A stretch of 62,546 nt of DNA from Treponema sp. GTDB taxonomy: Bacteria; Spirochaetota; Spirochaetia; Treponematales; Breznakiellaceae. A program made the position numbers and the translations under genes. How positions within the stretch are numbered: position 1 is the first letter of the stretch; each line of letters starts with the position of its first letter. The notes below the pieces were generated by a model. That model saw only the letters and a program-made list of their open reading frames with translations. It searched no databases and was not told the origin of the DNA. This document shows, piece by piece, positions 50,849 through 60,243 of the stretch. The stretch is taken from positions 1-62,546 of the forward strand of contig WQXG01000006.1 in the NCBI GenBank assembly GCA_009784975.1. Reading direction: 5' to 3'.

Positions 50849-53800
50849 ATGGCTGTTAAATCAACGTCTTTAAAAGAATGGGATCTTCAAAAAATCATTG
50901 AAGGTGTTGGGCAGCCGAATATAAAAGTTATTGTGTACTTTTTTTCTCCGTCTTTTGAAAAATACGAACCCCACCTGGCTCTTTGCAAAGCATTTCCCGC
51001 AGCGGATGTTTTCGGCGCTTCCATGTGGGGCGGCTGGTCAAGTAACGGAGCTGTTAAAACAGGAATAACAATCATGTCGCTTTCTTCTGATGAAGTTGAA
51101 GAATGTTATTTTTCTTTTCAGGAAGGCGTTAAAAAGGAGCCGATTAATTCTGCGCATAGGGCAATTGCCGAATTAAAACAAAAAACCGCAGGACAAATGA
51201 TAAACCCGGATGAATACCTGGGTTTAATCTTTTTTGACGGACTGTGCTTGGGCGAACTGATAATTAAGGAATTCACAATAGAAAAAGATCTTAACATGGC
51301 TTTTGTCGGCGGAGCTGCCGCAGATGAAATGGTTTTTAAAGAAACCTTTATCAGCGCAAACGATAAAGTTTCCGGTGACGGACTTGTTGCGATCATCCTT
51401 AAAATGAAAACCCCGTTTTTTTTCAATCATTATGTGCATTACGTGCCCACAGAAAATTCTTTTACCATTTCACGGGTAGAAATTATGCAGAGGATTGCCT
51501 GGGAAATAAACGGCGAACCTGCGGCAGAATTTTACGCCCGTCAGGTTGGTGTAAATGATGTCAGTAAACTTACTGTTGAGGTTTTTGCAAAGAATCCGCT
51601 GGGTCTTATTCTGGGCGACAGTATTTATATACGCAGCCCAAACCTTGTTGTAGACGGCAAAGGGTTGCAGTTTTACTGTTACATAGAAGCCGGTACAAAA
51701 GTTTTCCTTTTAAAACAGGGAGATATTATCGCCGGTACCAAGGAAAGTATTTTGGGAGCCGCTCATTTTCTTCCCGGAATACAGGGATGTATGCTCTTTA
51801 ATTGCGTTCAGAGGCATCTGGAACTTATAGAAAAGAATTTAATAAACGAGTTTAACGATATATTCAGCCAATACCCAATGATAGGATTTAACACTTACGG
51901 AGAAGAACTTTTTACGCATCACAATCAAACGCTTACGGCAGTATTTTTTGGGACGCTGCCGGAAGCCGGAATGACCGATCCCTATAAAACAAAACGTTTG
52001 TTTCATTATACAGACAGCAAACTTAAATCGCTTGTTTTTGATATCGTAAGCCGCAGCGAACTTTTAAACATTACCATTTCATATCTTAAAGGAACAATGG
52101 ATGATGAAAATCCGGATCTGCTGTCAAGCGAATCGGCGCTGGCAAATTTCCGGGCTATCAGAAAAAGCCTTGGTTCAATGATTGAACAATCAAATATTTC
52201 CAAAAAAGATATAGAAAAGATGCTTATTGTATACCAGAACAATGTGGAAAAAACAGGAGAATATGTTTTTAACATTGTAGATGAAATTACGGCGCAAAAT
52301 CAGCGGCTTGTGGAATTACGGGAAGAAGCGGAAAATGCAAATCGTACCAAGAGCAGTTTTCTTGCAAGCATGAGCCACGAGATACGCACTCCCATGAATG
52401 CAATTACCGGAATGGCAGAATTGCTTTTACGCAGCGGTCTTTCCGATGAAGCAAGAGGTTATGCGCAGGATATAAAACAGGCGGGGAATAATCTTATCTC
52501 CATTATTAATGACATTCTGGATTTCTCCAAAATCGAAGCCGGCAAACTGGAAATTATTCCCAATAAATATCTGCTGGCTTCTCTTATCAACGATACAATT
52601 AACATAATCCGCACACGGTTAAAGGAAAAACCCATCCGCTTTTTTACCAACATAGACGGGAATATACCAAACTGCCTTATCGGAGATGAAGTGCGGCTGC
52701 GTCAAATACTTCTTAACCTGCTTTCCAATGCGGTAAAATTTACAGATAAAGGATACATTAGTTTAACCATTACCGCGCAGAAACAAAAATTTTCCGGCAA
52801 AGACAAGGTTTTGCTGAATTTTACAATTGCCGATACAGGCAAAGGCATAAAACCTGAAGATCGCGAAAAACTTTTTGGTGAATTTGTTCAGGTAGATTTA
52901 AAAAGAAACCGCAATTTGGAGGGAACAGGTCTTGGACTTGTTATCACAAAACGTCTGTGTTTAATAATGAATGGAAATATCAGCATGGAAAGTGAATACG
53001 GCAAAGGCAGCGTGTTCTCGGTAACTGTTCCTCAGGGGATAGACAGATCCGTAGCGCCTGAAGCTTTTGCCGCAGTAGATGATGCGGCTAACAAGAAGGT
53101 GCTTGTTTATGAAGGCAGACTTATCTATGCAAATTCAGTGTGCTGGTCTTTGGAAAACATGGGCGTCCCCCACACAATGGTGACCACCGTAGAAGATTTT
53201 TCCGAAGCATTGTTCAGGGAAGAGTGGACGCTTGTTCTCTCCGGTTACGGGCTCCATGACAAAATCAAAAAAGTGATGAACAGGCCAAAAGAAGATTTCC
53301 CCGGAGGTGAAAAACCACCGCTTGCTTTAATGGTAGAATGGGGTACAGAAGCCTACATTCCCAAAGTGCGCTTTGTTTCCTTGCCGGTACAGTCCCTGTC
53401 AATTGCAAATATTCTTAACGGCAAAGCGGATATTAAAGGATATTCCGATGCTTCAGGCGTTTCCGGCATTATCAGATACTCATTCCCCAGAGCGCGAATG
53501 CTGGTTGTAGATGATATCTCTACCAATTTAAAAGTTGCAGAAGGTTTGCTTGCTCCCTACCGCGCTAGAATTGACACCTGTCTCAGCGGAGCGGAAGCGA
53601 TAGAACTTGTAAAACATTTTAAATACGATATTGTTTTTATGGATCACATGATGCCCGATATGGACGGCATTGAAACAACAGCAATTATCCGCGAATGGGA
53701 AAAAGATAAACAGCTGCATGAAAGCGGCAATGAATATGAACAGGTGCCGATTATTGCATTAACAGCGAATGCTGTTTCCGGAGTCCGTGAAATGTTCATA

Positions 53801-54532
53801 GAAAAAGGCTTTGATGATTTTATAGCAAAACCTGTTGATGTTTCCAAGCTTGACGATGTTATTAACAGATGGATATCCAAAGATAAAAGAGAGCGCGGTT
53901 CGGGAAAAGCAGATCCGGATGAGAAATACGCTACTTTTCCAAAAATTAACGGCATTGATGTTAAGAGGGGAATAGGCATGACAGGCGGCACGGAAGCCGG
54001 TTTTCTTTCTGTATTGTCAATATTCCGCAAAGATGCTCAGGAGAGGCTGCGTATTCTGCGTAAATCAATCGAAGAAGAGGGATTAAAATCTTTTATTATA
54101 AATGTTCATGCTTTAAAGAGCGCATCTGCCGCTATCGGAGCGGAAGAAATATCCGCAGAAGCTGCCAGGCTGGAGAATGCGGGCAGGACAGGGGACGAAG
54201 CCTATATCCATGCCAACATGGATTTATTTATGGAGCAGCTTTCCAAATTGATAGAAGGAATAACTTATGCTCTGGAAATAGAAAAAACAGAGAACGAAAA
54301 TTTCCGGCAAACCGGCGATAACGCAGAAATAGCTGCGATTCTTAAAAAGCTGGAAAAAGCGCTAAAGACTCAAAAAGCAGATATTATTGATCTTATGCTG
54401 GAAGAAATCAGCAGGCAGCCGCTGGATGAAAAAACGAAAGAAGCAGTAGAGAAAATATCCGATGATGTTCTGATGACCGAGTTTGACAAGGCGGCGGCAA
54501 CTGTTCATGAAATAATGGAAAATTTAAAATAG
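50849..54532 (+). CDS. FIST-domain hybrid histidine kinase with receiver and HPt
   Basis: The 1227-residue signalling protein has FIST_N (about 35-235; FFSPSFEKYE, VFGASMWGGWSSNG, GLIFFDGLCLGE, AFVGGAAADE) and FIST_C (about 240-385; FNTYGEELFTHHNQTLTAVF), which sense small ligands such as amino acids. A coiled coil leads to HisKA with FLASMSHEIRTPMNA (phospho-His near 510) and HATPase_c (DTGKGIKPEDREKLF, GTGLGLVITKRL). A degenerate receiver (about 750-870) lacks an Asp acceptor. A true receiver follows (VDDISTN; IVFMDHMMPDMDG, Asp near 932), then HPt (NVHALKSASAAIG, His near 1087). No membrane segment is seen. It ends nine bases into the convergent coaW gene. Confidence 0.92.
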   Translation: MAVKSTSLKEWDLQKIIEGVGQPNIKVIVYFFSPSFEKYEPHLALCKAFPAADVFGASMWGGWSSNGAVKTGITIMSLSSDEVEECYFSFQEGVKKEPINSAHRAIAELKQKTAGQMINPDEYLGLIFFDGLCLGELIIKEFTIEKDLNMAFVGGAAADEMVFKETFISANDKVSGDGLVAIILKMKTPFFFNHYVHYVPTENSFTISRVEIMQRIAWEINGEPAAEFYARQVGVNDVSKLTVEVFAKNPLGLILGDSIYIRSPNLVVDGKGLQFYCYIEAGTKVFLLKQGDIIAGTKESILGAAHFLPGIQGCMLFNCVQRHLELIEKNLINEFNDIFSQYPMIGFNTYGEELFTHHNQTLTAVFFGTLPEAGMTDPYKTKRLFHYTDSKLKSLVFDIVSRSELLNITISYLKGTMDDENPDLLSSESALANFRAIRKSLGSMIEQSNISKKDIEKMLIVYQNNVEKTGEYVFNIVDEITAQNQRLVELREEAENANRTKSSFLASMSHEIRTPMNAITGMAELLLRSGLSDEARGYAQDIKQAGNNLISIINDILDFSKIEAGKLEIIPNKYLLASLINDTINIIRTRLKEKPIRFFTNIDGNIPNCLIGDEVRLRQILLNLLSNAVKFTDKGYISLTITAQKQKFSGKDKVLLNFTIADTGKGIKPEDREKLFGEFVQVDLKRNRNLEGTGLGLVITKRLCLIMNGNISMESEYGKGSVFSVTVPQGIDRSVAPEAFAAVDDAANKKVLVYEGRLIYANSVCWSLENMGVPHTMVTTVEDFSEALFREEWTLVLSGYGLHDKIKKVMNRPKEDFPGGEKPPLALMVEWGTEAYIPKVRFVSLPVQSLSIANILNGKADIKGYSDASGVSGIIRYSFPRARMLVVDDISTNLKVAEGLLAPYRARIDTCLSGAEAIELVKHFKYDIVFMDHMMPDMDGIETTAIIREWEKDKQLHESGNEYEQVPIIALTANAVSGVREMFIEKGFDDFIAKPVDVSKLDDVINRWISKDKRERGSGKADPDEKYATFPKINGIDVKRGIGMTGGTEAGFLSVLSIFRKDAQERLRILRKSIEEEGLKSFIINVHALKSASAAIGAEEISAEAARLENAGRTGDEAYIHANMDLFMEQLSKLIEGITYALEIEKTENENFRQTGDNAEIAAILKKLEKALKTQKADIIDLMLEEISRQPLDEKTKEAVEKISDDVLMTEFDKAAATVHEIMENLK

Positions 54533-55342
54533 CCCGTTACTGGAAAGCCCCGCGCCTATAGCGGTAGTATATTCTGCGCTTTGCGGGAAAATAAATTCGA
54601 TTCCGTACATTCTGGAAATTTCTGCAAGTACGCTTTGACCTATAACATTGTTGCTTCCGCGTCCTGTAACAATGACCCTGTTAACACTGTTTGCTCTTGC
54701 GGCAAAAACCGATAGTACTCCAATTACCTGATACACCATGTTAATAATAGCCATTGCAAAATCCGGGGGACTTGCGGTATCCAGAGTTTTTCCAAAATTG
54801 GATGCGGTGCTTTCGCCGTTTAAAAAACTTAAGCTGGTATCTGTAATATCTCCCAGCAGCAAATCTACCTGATTTAGCTTTCCGGTTTTTGCCAATTCCA
54901 TAATATCGCTGAATTGCGCGGCAGGTAAAAGTTTTTTTGCCAGCCCTAAAATGGTGCCGCCTCCAACGCCTGTCCCGCCAAAATGAAAAATTCCCCTCTC
55001 TCCGGCTTCGATTATAACTGTCCCCGTTCCAATGTTGGTAATAATAATATTGCTCATCCCGGATAAAAACATTCCGCCTATTCCAATCGCTTCAATTTCG
55101 TTGACCCTGCCTGTGGGAATACCAAAAATATCATCTTTAATTTTTGACGCTCCCGCGCCGGTTATCTTGATTTTTTCTATTGCGTTAATTTTTATGCCGT
55201 TTTCCAGAACTATCTTTCCCAATGCTCCGGTTGCTGATGTAACGGCATCTGCCGCCCTTGTTTTTATTTTTCTTGTTACATTTCCGTCTTCTATGGAAAC
55301 AGCTTTTGTTGTTGTGCTGCCTATATCTATGCCAATTATCAT
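54524..55342 (-). CDS. coaW: Type II pantothenate kinase
   Basis: The 272-residue protein resembles bacterial type II pantothenate kinases (CoaW/fumble-like), which make 4'-phosphopantothenate for coenzyme A. The actin-like ATPase motifs are GIDIGSTTTKAVSI (phosphate-1), TNIGTGTVIIEA, GGTGVGGGTILGLAKKLL and VIVTGRGSNN (about 220-229). The ATG directly follows the HD-GYP stop codon (TAAATG), so it is the last gene of the signalling operon. Other members of the actin-like kinase group are possible, but the GTGVGGGT pattern favours CoaW. Confidence 0.82.
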   Translation of the reverse strand: MIIGIDIGSTTTKAVSIEDGNVTRKIKTRAADAVTSATGALGKIVLENGIKINAIEKIKITGAGASKIKDDIFGIPTGRVNEIEAIGIGGMFLSGMSNIIITNIGTGTVIIEAGERGIFHFGGTGVGGGTILGLAKKLLPAAQFSDIMELAKTGKLNQVDLLLGDITDTSLSFLNGESTASNFGKTLDTASPPDFAMAIINMVYQVIGVLSVFAARANSVNRVIVTGRGSNNVIGQSVLAEISRMYGIEFIFPQSAEYTTAIGAGLSSNGLF

Positions 55343-56425
55343 TTACATATCCTTAAATTGTTTCTCTACACGTAAAAAGATATCTACCAGAACAGGATCA
55401 AATTGCGTACCTCTTCCTTCGGAAATAATTTTTACTGCTTCCGGATGAGTATATGCTTTTTTATACGGACGAACGGATACAAGCGCATCATATACATCGG
55501 CAATTGCCATTATACGCCCCAAAAGAGGGATATCCTGTCCTTTTAATTTATTCGGATAACCTGTGCCGTCCCATTTTTCATGGTGGCTGGCGGCAAATAT
55601 TTTTGCATATTTAAGAAAACTGCTAACCTGCGTCATCATTTCCACTTTTTCTACAATTTGTTTTCCAATATGGGTGTGAATTTTCATATCTTCGTATTCA
55701 TCATTACTTAGCTTGCCCGGCTTTCTTAAAATATTGTCGCTGATAAATATTTTTCCTACATCATGAAGCTGGCAGGATTGAATAAGTATTTCTATATCCC
55801 AGTCTTTTGTTTCTTCCGGATAAATATTATTTGCAATTAGCTCGTTTATAAGAATTCTAATTCCCTTCTGAGTGCGTTCTATATGTTTGCCTGTAATATC
55901 ATCGCGGTATTCAACAAGTTCTGCCATTGTTCTTAACAGGGCATTCTGCAGTTCCATAATGTTATTGGTTTTTTCATCAATCATTTTTTGCAGATTATCA
56001 TTAAAAAACTGAAGCTCTGCTGTTTGTTTTTCCAGCATTCTTCTTTGTTTTTCTACCAGCAGATGAACTTCTATGCGTTTAAGCAGCAGCGACGGCTGAA
56101 TTGGTTTTGTTATATAGTCAATTGCTCCTAGGGAAAGCCCGGCAAGTTCTGCATCGGCTTCTGATCGCGCCGTAAGAAAAATTACAGGTATGTTTGCTGT
56201 TTCCGGTTTGGACTTAAGAGCTTTAATGGCTTCGTATCCGTTGATATCCGGCATATCTACATCCAGCAGGATTAGGGCTGGGGTGTTGTTTTCCAGAAGA
56301 CTAAAAAGTTTTTCTGCGGACGGTGCAGTAGCAACTGTGTATCTGTCTGCAAGCAGATTCTTTCCGATACGGAGATTTGCAGGGTTGTCATCAACCATTA
56401 TTATCAGGGATTTTTCACCTTCCAT
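55343..56425 (-). CDS. Response regulator with HD-GYP phosphodiesterase domain
   Basis: The 360-residue protein has a receiver domain (about 6-125: IMVDDNPANLRIG, ALILLDVDMPDING with Asp near 55, YITKP) and an HD-GYP domain (about 160-350). The metal-binding HD in SCQLHDVGKIF, HTHIGKQIVE, ASHHEKWDGTGYPNKLKG and the ADVYDAL helix are all visible. HD-GYP proteins degrade cyclic di-GMP. A coiled coil joins the halves. Its likely partner is the CheA-like kinase gene 64 bases upstream. Confidence 0.94.
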   Translation of the reverse strand: MEGEKSLIIMVDDNPANLRIGKNLLADRYTVATAPSAEKLFSLLENNTPALILLDVDMPDINGYEAIKALKSKPETANIPVIFLTARSEADAELAGLSLGAIDYITKPIQPSLLLKRIEVHLLVEKQRRMLEKQTAELQFFNDNLQKMIDEKTNNIMELQNALLRTMAELVEYRDDITGKHIERTQKGIRILINELIANNIYPEETKDWDIEILIQSCQLHDVGKIFISDNILRKPGKLSNDEYEDMKIHTHIGKQIVEKVEMMTQVSSFLKYAKIFAASHHEKWDGTGYPNKLKGQDIPLLGRIMAIADVYDALVSVRPYKKAYTHPEAVKIISEGRGTQFDPVLVDIFLRVEKQFKDM

Positions 56426-56489
56426 TTCTATTACCTATCCCTAATGATACTCTATTATCCGGCGCCTGTCCATAAAATTTAGACAGACG

Positions 56490-58748
56490 CTATTTTTCAA
56501 GAGGAACGGTTACAAGGAAAATTATTCCTTTTTTGTCTTCTGAACGCAGCTTGATAGTGCCATTAATCTCTTTAAGCCTGTCACGAACAAGATTTAAGCC
56601 GATGCCGCGTCCTGCATGAACCCCTTCTGTATCCGCTGTGCTAAAACCCGGAGAGAATATTGCTTTTAATAAAAGATCCTTGTTGCCTGCCTCTTCTTTT
56701 TTAATCAGCTTTTTACTAAGCGCTTTTTGGGCAATTTTTCTGTAATCAAGACCGCTTCCGTCATCAGAAAGTTTTAATTGGGCAAACTTGCGATCCGGCG
56801 TAAGTTTGATTGAAAGTTTAATGGTGCCTGTTTCATTTTTACCCAGGGCTTTTCTGGCATCAGGCATTTCAATGCCGTGTACAGCAGAATTGCGGATTAG
56901 CTGCATAAGTATATCTTTCATTACCCGCCTTGGACCTTTTTCGATTGCTTCTTCATCTATGTCATTTGCAATAAAATTAATTAATTTTTCCTGGTCTTCT
57001 GCGGCTTTTTCCGTTGTCTTTTTAAGCGAATCAATCAGGACTTTAACATTCTGTTTTTTACCGGCATTGGCACCGCCGCCGCCGGCACCGGTATAGGATT
57101 TAAGCTTGTTTATGATGTCCCTGAAACCTTCCTTTTCGTTGGATATTCTTTCAATATCCATTGTAAGGTTAAGCATTTCGCCGAACGGGATATCTCCCTG
57201 TATCTCGCGCAATTTTTTAATTCTTGATTCCAGATTATGAACTTTGTTTCCAAAAACATTTAATCCCAGAATTACCGCATTTGATTTTATGGCATGAACA
57301 GACTGATAAATTTTAACCAAAGCATCATGCGCAGACAAAGTTTCGTTTTTCTGGATTTTATCGATATTGTCGAATTCATGTTCCATGTCGCCCATAAAGT
57401 CATTGAATACATCCGGCTGCACCTGGATAAGTTCAAAAACAGACTGCATTTCTTCCTGCCGGCGAGCTTCTTCTTCCGCGAGTCTTTGCTGCAATTCAAC
57501 CCTTGTGGTAATGTCGTAAAGTGTTACCAGAATATATACTTCTCCGCGTCCGCGTTCTACTGTGGCAAATGCAAATTGAAACACTTTCTTGGTGCCGGAT
57601 CTTTTGCACATATAATGAAGTTCGCTTAACGGATTTATATCTTCAAGCATTTCCTGATCGTATGTACGATCAATAACCATTCTGAAATAATCCTTGATTG
57701 CTTCCATCTCGCTTGGGTTAACGGAATCTGCAATAACATCTGTCAGCAATCTTCCAAAAAGTTTTGTATCAGAGAGCATTTCTTCAAGATATCTTGAATA
57801 GTGATCCTGAATAACATAATTTTTGTCCATAAAGAAAAGGCCGATTTTCATGCTGTCTTTCATGACTGCAATTTCATCGCGTTCCGCAAGATGCGTCATG
57901 TCATACAAGCTGATAAGTGTGCCGCCTGTTCCCGACAATCTGTGCGAAGCGGCTTTAAAATACCTTTTTTGCCCGTTCAGCGTAAATTCCCAGTCATCGG
58001 CATAATCATCTTTGTCTTTTAATAATTTTCCCGCGTATATTTTAAGGCTTCTTCCCGGAAAAAGATCGATAAGCGGACGACCCTGAATCATTGCAGGTTC
58101 ATCGGCATTGCCCAGCGTTGCAAGGGTTTTACTTGCATAAACAATTTCGTTGCGATCATCTACCATTGCGACAAAGTTTTCTGTAGTTGCAAGAAGATCC
58201 ATAAATGAATTCTGATGTTCAAGAGCCCTGTTTAAATATATGGTTGCGGCTCTTGTAAGTATTAGCATTATAATGCTGGCAAATAAACAAATTGCCCAGT
58301 TAACAATAATTGTAGTTAAGGGTAAATTATGCCCGCAAACAGGAGCGCCAAGAATAACCAAAGCGCCGACAGCAAGGTTTTGAACGATCATAAACGCGAT
58401 AGTTCTGCCGAAATTTGAATAAATGCAGCTAATTGCGCAAAGAGCAAAACAGATTAATAAATAATTGCTGACATACCATCCTGACAGCATCATAAGAGCC
58501 GTATAAAACAGCAATATTACCAATGGAACGGTTAATCCCAGTTTATCCTGATTTATTCTTGTTCGTACAAGAGGAATAATAAATGCAATTGCCGCTATAA
58601 TGACAAGACCGGCAAAATTTTGATTAACCGGTATTTCATTTAATAACATTCCTGCTGCAAATACTGCGCTTATGGCAAATACCATTACTATAGACGCAAC
58701 ATTGGCGATTTTTCTTGTATTTGAATGATCTGTCTTTTTTACAGCCAT
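56490..58748 (-). CDS. Membrane CheA-like sensor kinase with internal HPt and PAS domains
   Basis: The 752-residue protein has about six membrane helices (18-172), PAS-like domains (about 185-290 and 300-415), a coiled coil (about 418-440), and an HPt/P1-like domain with VHAIKSNAVILG (His near 485). The C-terminal ATPase is of the CheA type: IRNSAVHGIEMPDARKALGK (N box), SDDGSGLDYRKI (G1), GFSTADTEGVHAGRGIGLNL (F and G2 boxes). There is no classical HisKA and no P5/CheW-coupling domain after the ATPase. It probably phosphorylates its HPt and then the CheY and HD-GYP regulators of this operon. Confidence 0.88.
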   Translation of the reverse strand: MAVKKTDHSNTRKIANVASIVMVFAISAVFAAGMLLNEIPVNQNFAGLVIIAAIAFIIPLVRTRINQDKLGLTVPLVILLFYTALMMLSGWYVSNYLLICFALCAISCIYSNFGRTIAFMIVQNLAVGALVILGAPVCGHNLPLTTIIVNWAICLFASIIMLILTRAATIYLNRALEHQNSFMDLLATTENFVAMVDDRNEIVYASKTLATLGNADEPAMIQGRPLIDLFPGRSLKIYAGKLLKDKDDYADDWEFTLNGQKRYFKAASHRLSGTGGTLISLYDMTHLAERDEIAVMKDSMKIGLFFMDKNYVIQDHYSRYLEEMLSDTKLFGRLLTDVIADSVNPSEMEAIKDYFRMVIDRTYDQEMLEDINPLSELHYMCKRSGTKKVFQFAFATVERGRGEVYILVTLYDITTRVELQQRLAEEEARRQEEMQSVFELIQVQPDVFNDFMGDMEHEFDNIDKIQKNETLSAHDALVKIYQSVHAIKSNAVILGLNVFGNKVHNLESRIKKLREIQGDIPFGEMLNLTMDIERISNEKEGFRDIINKLKSYTGAGGGGANAGKKQNVKVLIDSLKKTTEKAAEDQEKLINFIANDIDEEAIEKGPRRVMKDILMQLIRNSAVHGIEMPDARKALGKNETGTIKLSIKLTPDRKFAQLKLSDDGSGLDYRKIAQKALSKKLIKKEEAGNKDLLLKAIFSPGFSTADTEGVHAGRGIGLNLVRDRLKEINGTIKLRSEDKKGIIFLVTVPLEK

Positions 58749-58762
58749 GGATTAAACCATCC

Positions 58763-59737
58763 TTAAATAGCCGAAATTGAGCCAATCGGGTATGATAAAC
58801 CCTTTGGGGCTACAACCTGCACCGCATGATGAACAACATTCAGGCTGATATTTGTATCCTGAATATATTCATTGTCCAATTGAATCCACATTTTACTGCT
58901 GGATTGGACTGTTATTTTTTTGCCCTGAATAAAAATACAATTTCTGGGGCGCTTTCCTCTGGAATATCTCCGGGTAGAAATAAGCGTTCTTAACGGGAAC
59001 GATGCCTTAATGAGCGCAATGTCAAGAAGCCCGTCGTCAGGTGTGGCATCAGATACTCCTGTTTTTTTTCCGTTATGATACGGGATATTTGCAATATGAA
59101 TAAGACTGTAATTTCCCGAGTAATCCACATCGTCAATAAAAATTTTATATTCTCTTGCGGCAAGATTTCTGTTAAACGCAGAAAATGTATGATTTAAAAA
59201 AGTTGATATTTTTGAGAATATATAAAAGCTTCCCTTGCTAAATCTGGCTTTTAAATCTTTTACTCTTTTTAAGATGGCGGAATTCATTCCTATATAGCAG
59301 GAATTCAGCGCATAGTTAACGCCCCATCTGATAGCATCTGTAGGAAGCGCATCCGAATCCACAAGCGTTGGTATATCCTTGAAGCTTTCATAATGATCTT
59401 CCGCTTTGTTTGATTCAAAAACCCTTAGAAAATTATTTTTTTCTCCAAAAGGCACAACCGCAAGCTGCATATTCGGAAAATGAGCGACACCGTTTAAACA
59501 ATCAAAGAGAATTTCCTCTCCGCCGATTGCATAGATTCTGACGATGTCGCCCGATTTTGCCTTTTCTGCCTCTTCCTGAATTATTCCAATAGCATTTCTT
59601 CTGTAACGCGAAAATTGAATTGAAAAATCGGGTTTTTCCTGCGTTCTGAAAAACTGCCCAATGTTGTCAAGAATGTTGTCCATCTTCCATTGCTGGTTAT
59701 AAAACGCTTTAGGATCGAACACGAAAACATGCTTCAT
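58763..59737 (-). CDS. Diacylglycerol kinase-like lipid kinase with altered motif
   Basis: The 324-residue protein follows the DAGK_cat/YegS-type layout: an N-terminal nucleotide domain (about 1-125) and a C-terminal beta domain (DVDYSGNYSLIHIANIPYHN, then DATPDDGLLDIALIKAS). The catalytic glycine motif GGDGT is replaced by GGEEI (about 72-76), and the usual PLGTGND becomes PFGEKNN. Activity is therefore uncertain; it might bind lipid or nucleotide without phosphorylating. It sits between cheX and the CheA-like kinase, with a 13- to 15-base gap on both sides. Confidence 0.78.
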   Translation of the reverse strand: MKHVFVFDPKAFYNQQWKMDNILDNIGQFFRTQEKPDFSIQFSRYRRNAIGIIQEEAEKAKSGDIVRIYAIGGEEILFDCLNGVAHFPNMQLAVVPFGEKNNFLRVFESNKAEDHYESFKDIPTLVDSDALPTDAIRWGVNYALNSCYIGMNSAILKRVKDLKARFSKGSFYIFSKISTFLNHTFSAFNRNLAAREYKIFIDDVDYSGNYSLIHIANIPYHNGKKTGVSDATPDDGLLDIALIKASFPLRTLISTRRYSRGKRPRNCIFIQGKKITVQSSSKMWIQLDNEYIQDTNISLNVVHHAVQVVAPKGLSYPIGSISAI

Positions 59738-59750
59738 CGTCCTCTCCTAT

Positions 59751-60239
59751 TTATTTTTCTGTTTCAATTTCAATGGCAACCATTAAGTGAAAAATGTCGT
59801 TATCAAACACTTTATGCGGAATGCAAAGAATACGTGTTTGCTTGCTGGGCCATGCGATTGAATGTTCTTTTCCCTTGATAATGGTAGGAATTGAAATTAC
59901 AATCCTGTCTCCGTTAGGTACTTTTGGCTTGATGTTTCCGGCGATAATGTTGTTTATTTCGCCGATAGCATCGACCACATCAGCATCTATTTCCGAGTGT
60001 CCCTCTCCGGCAAGCATATCGGTTAATTTAATAGCCAGGTCTGCCTTCATGGAAATGATGACCGCTCCCTTTACTACTCCGGAAAGACCGATTACCGCAG
60101 AAATATCCCATTCAAAACCTTTTTCCGGGTCCAGAAAATGAGGATGCCTTGGGGATACATCTACACCGACAAATTCTTTAAATGTGTTCACGGTAACTTC
60201 TACAAATGGTTCTACATAGTTTTGTAATTCTACTGTCAT
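59751..60239 (-). CDS. cheX: CheX-type CheY-P phosphatase
   Basis: CheX dephosphorylates CheY-P in spirochaetes. The 162-residue product shows the family signature DAIGEINNIIAGN (E and N catalytic pair, about 86-98) and the preceding GVVKGAVIISMKADLAIKL. I chose the ATG at 60239, five bases from the cheY stop codon; the longer frame would extend into cheY. The pairing with cheY suggests they act together. Confidence 0.9.
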   Translation of the reverse strand: MTVELQNYVEPFVEVTVNTFKEFVGVDVSPRHPHFLDPEKGFEWDISAVIGLSGVVKGAVIISMKADLAIKLTDMLAGEGHSEIDADVVDAIGEINNIIAGNIKPKVPNGDRIVISIPTIIKGKEHSIAWPSKQTRILCIPHKVFDNDIFHLMVAIEIETEK

Positions 60240-60243
60240 TTTT

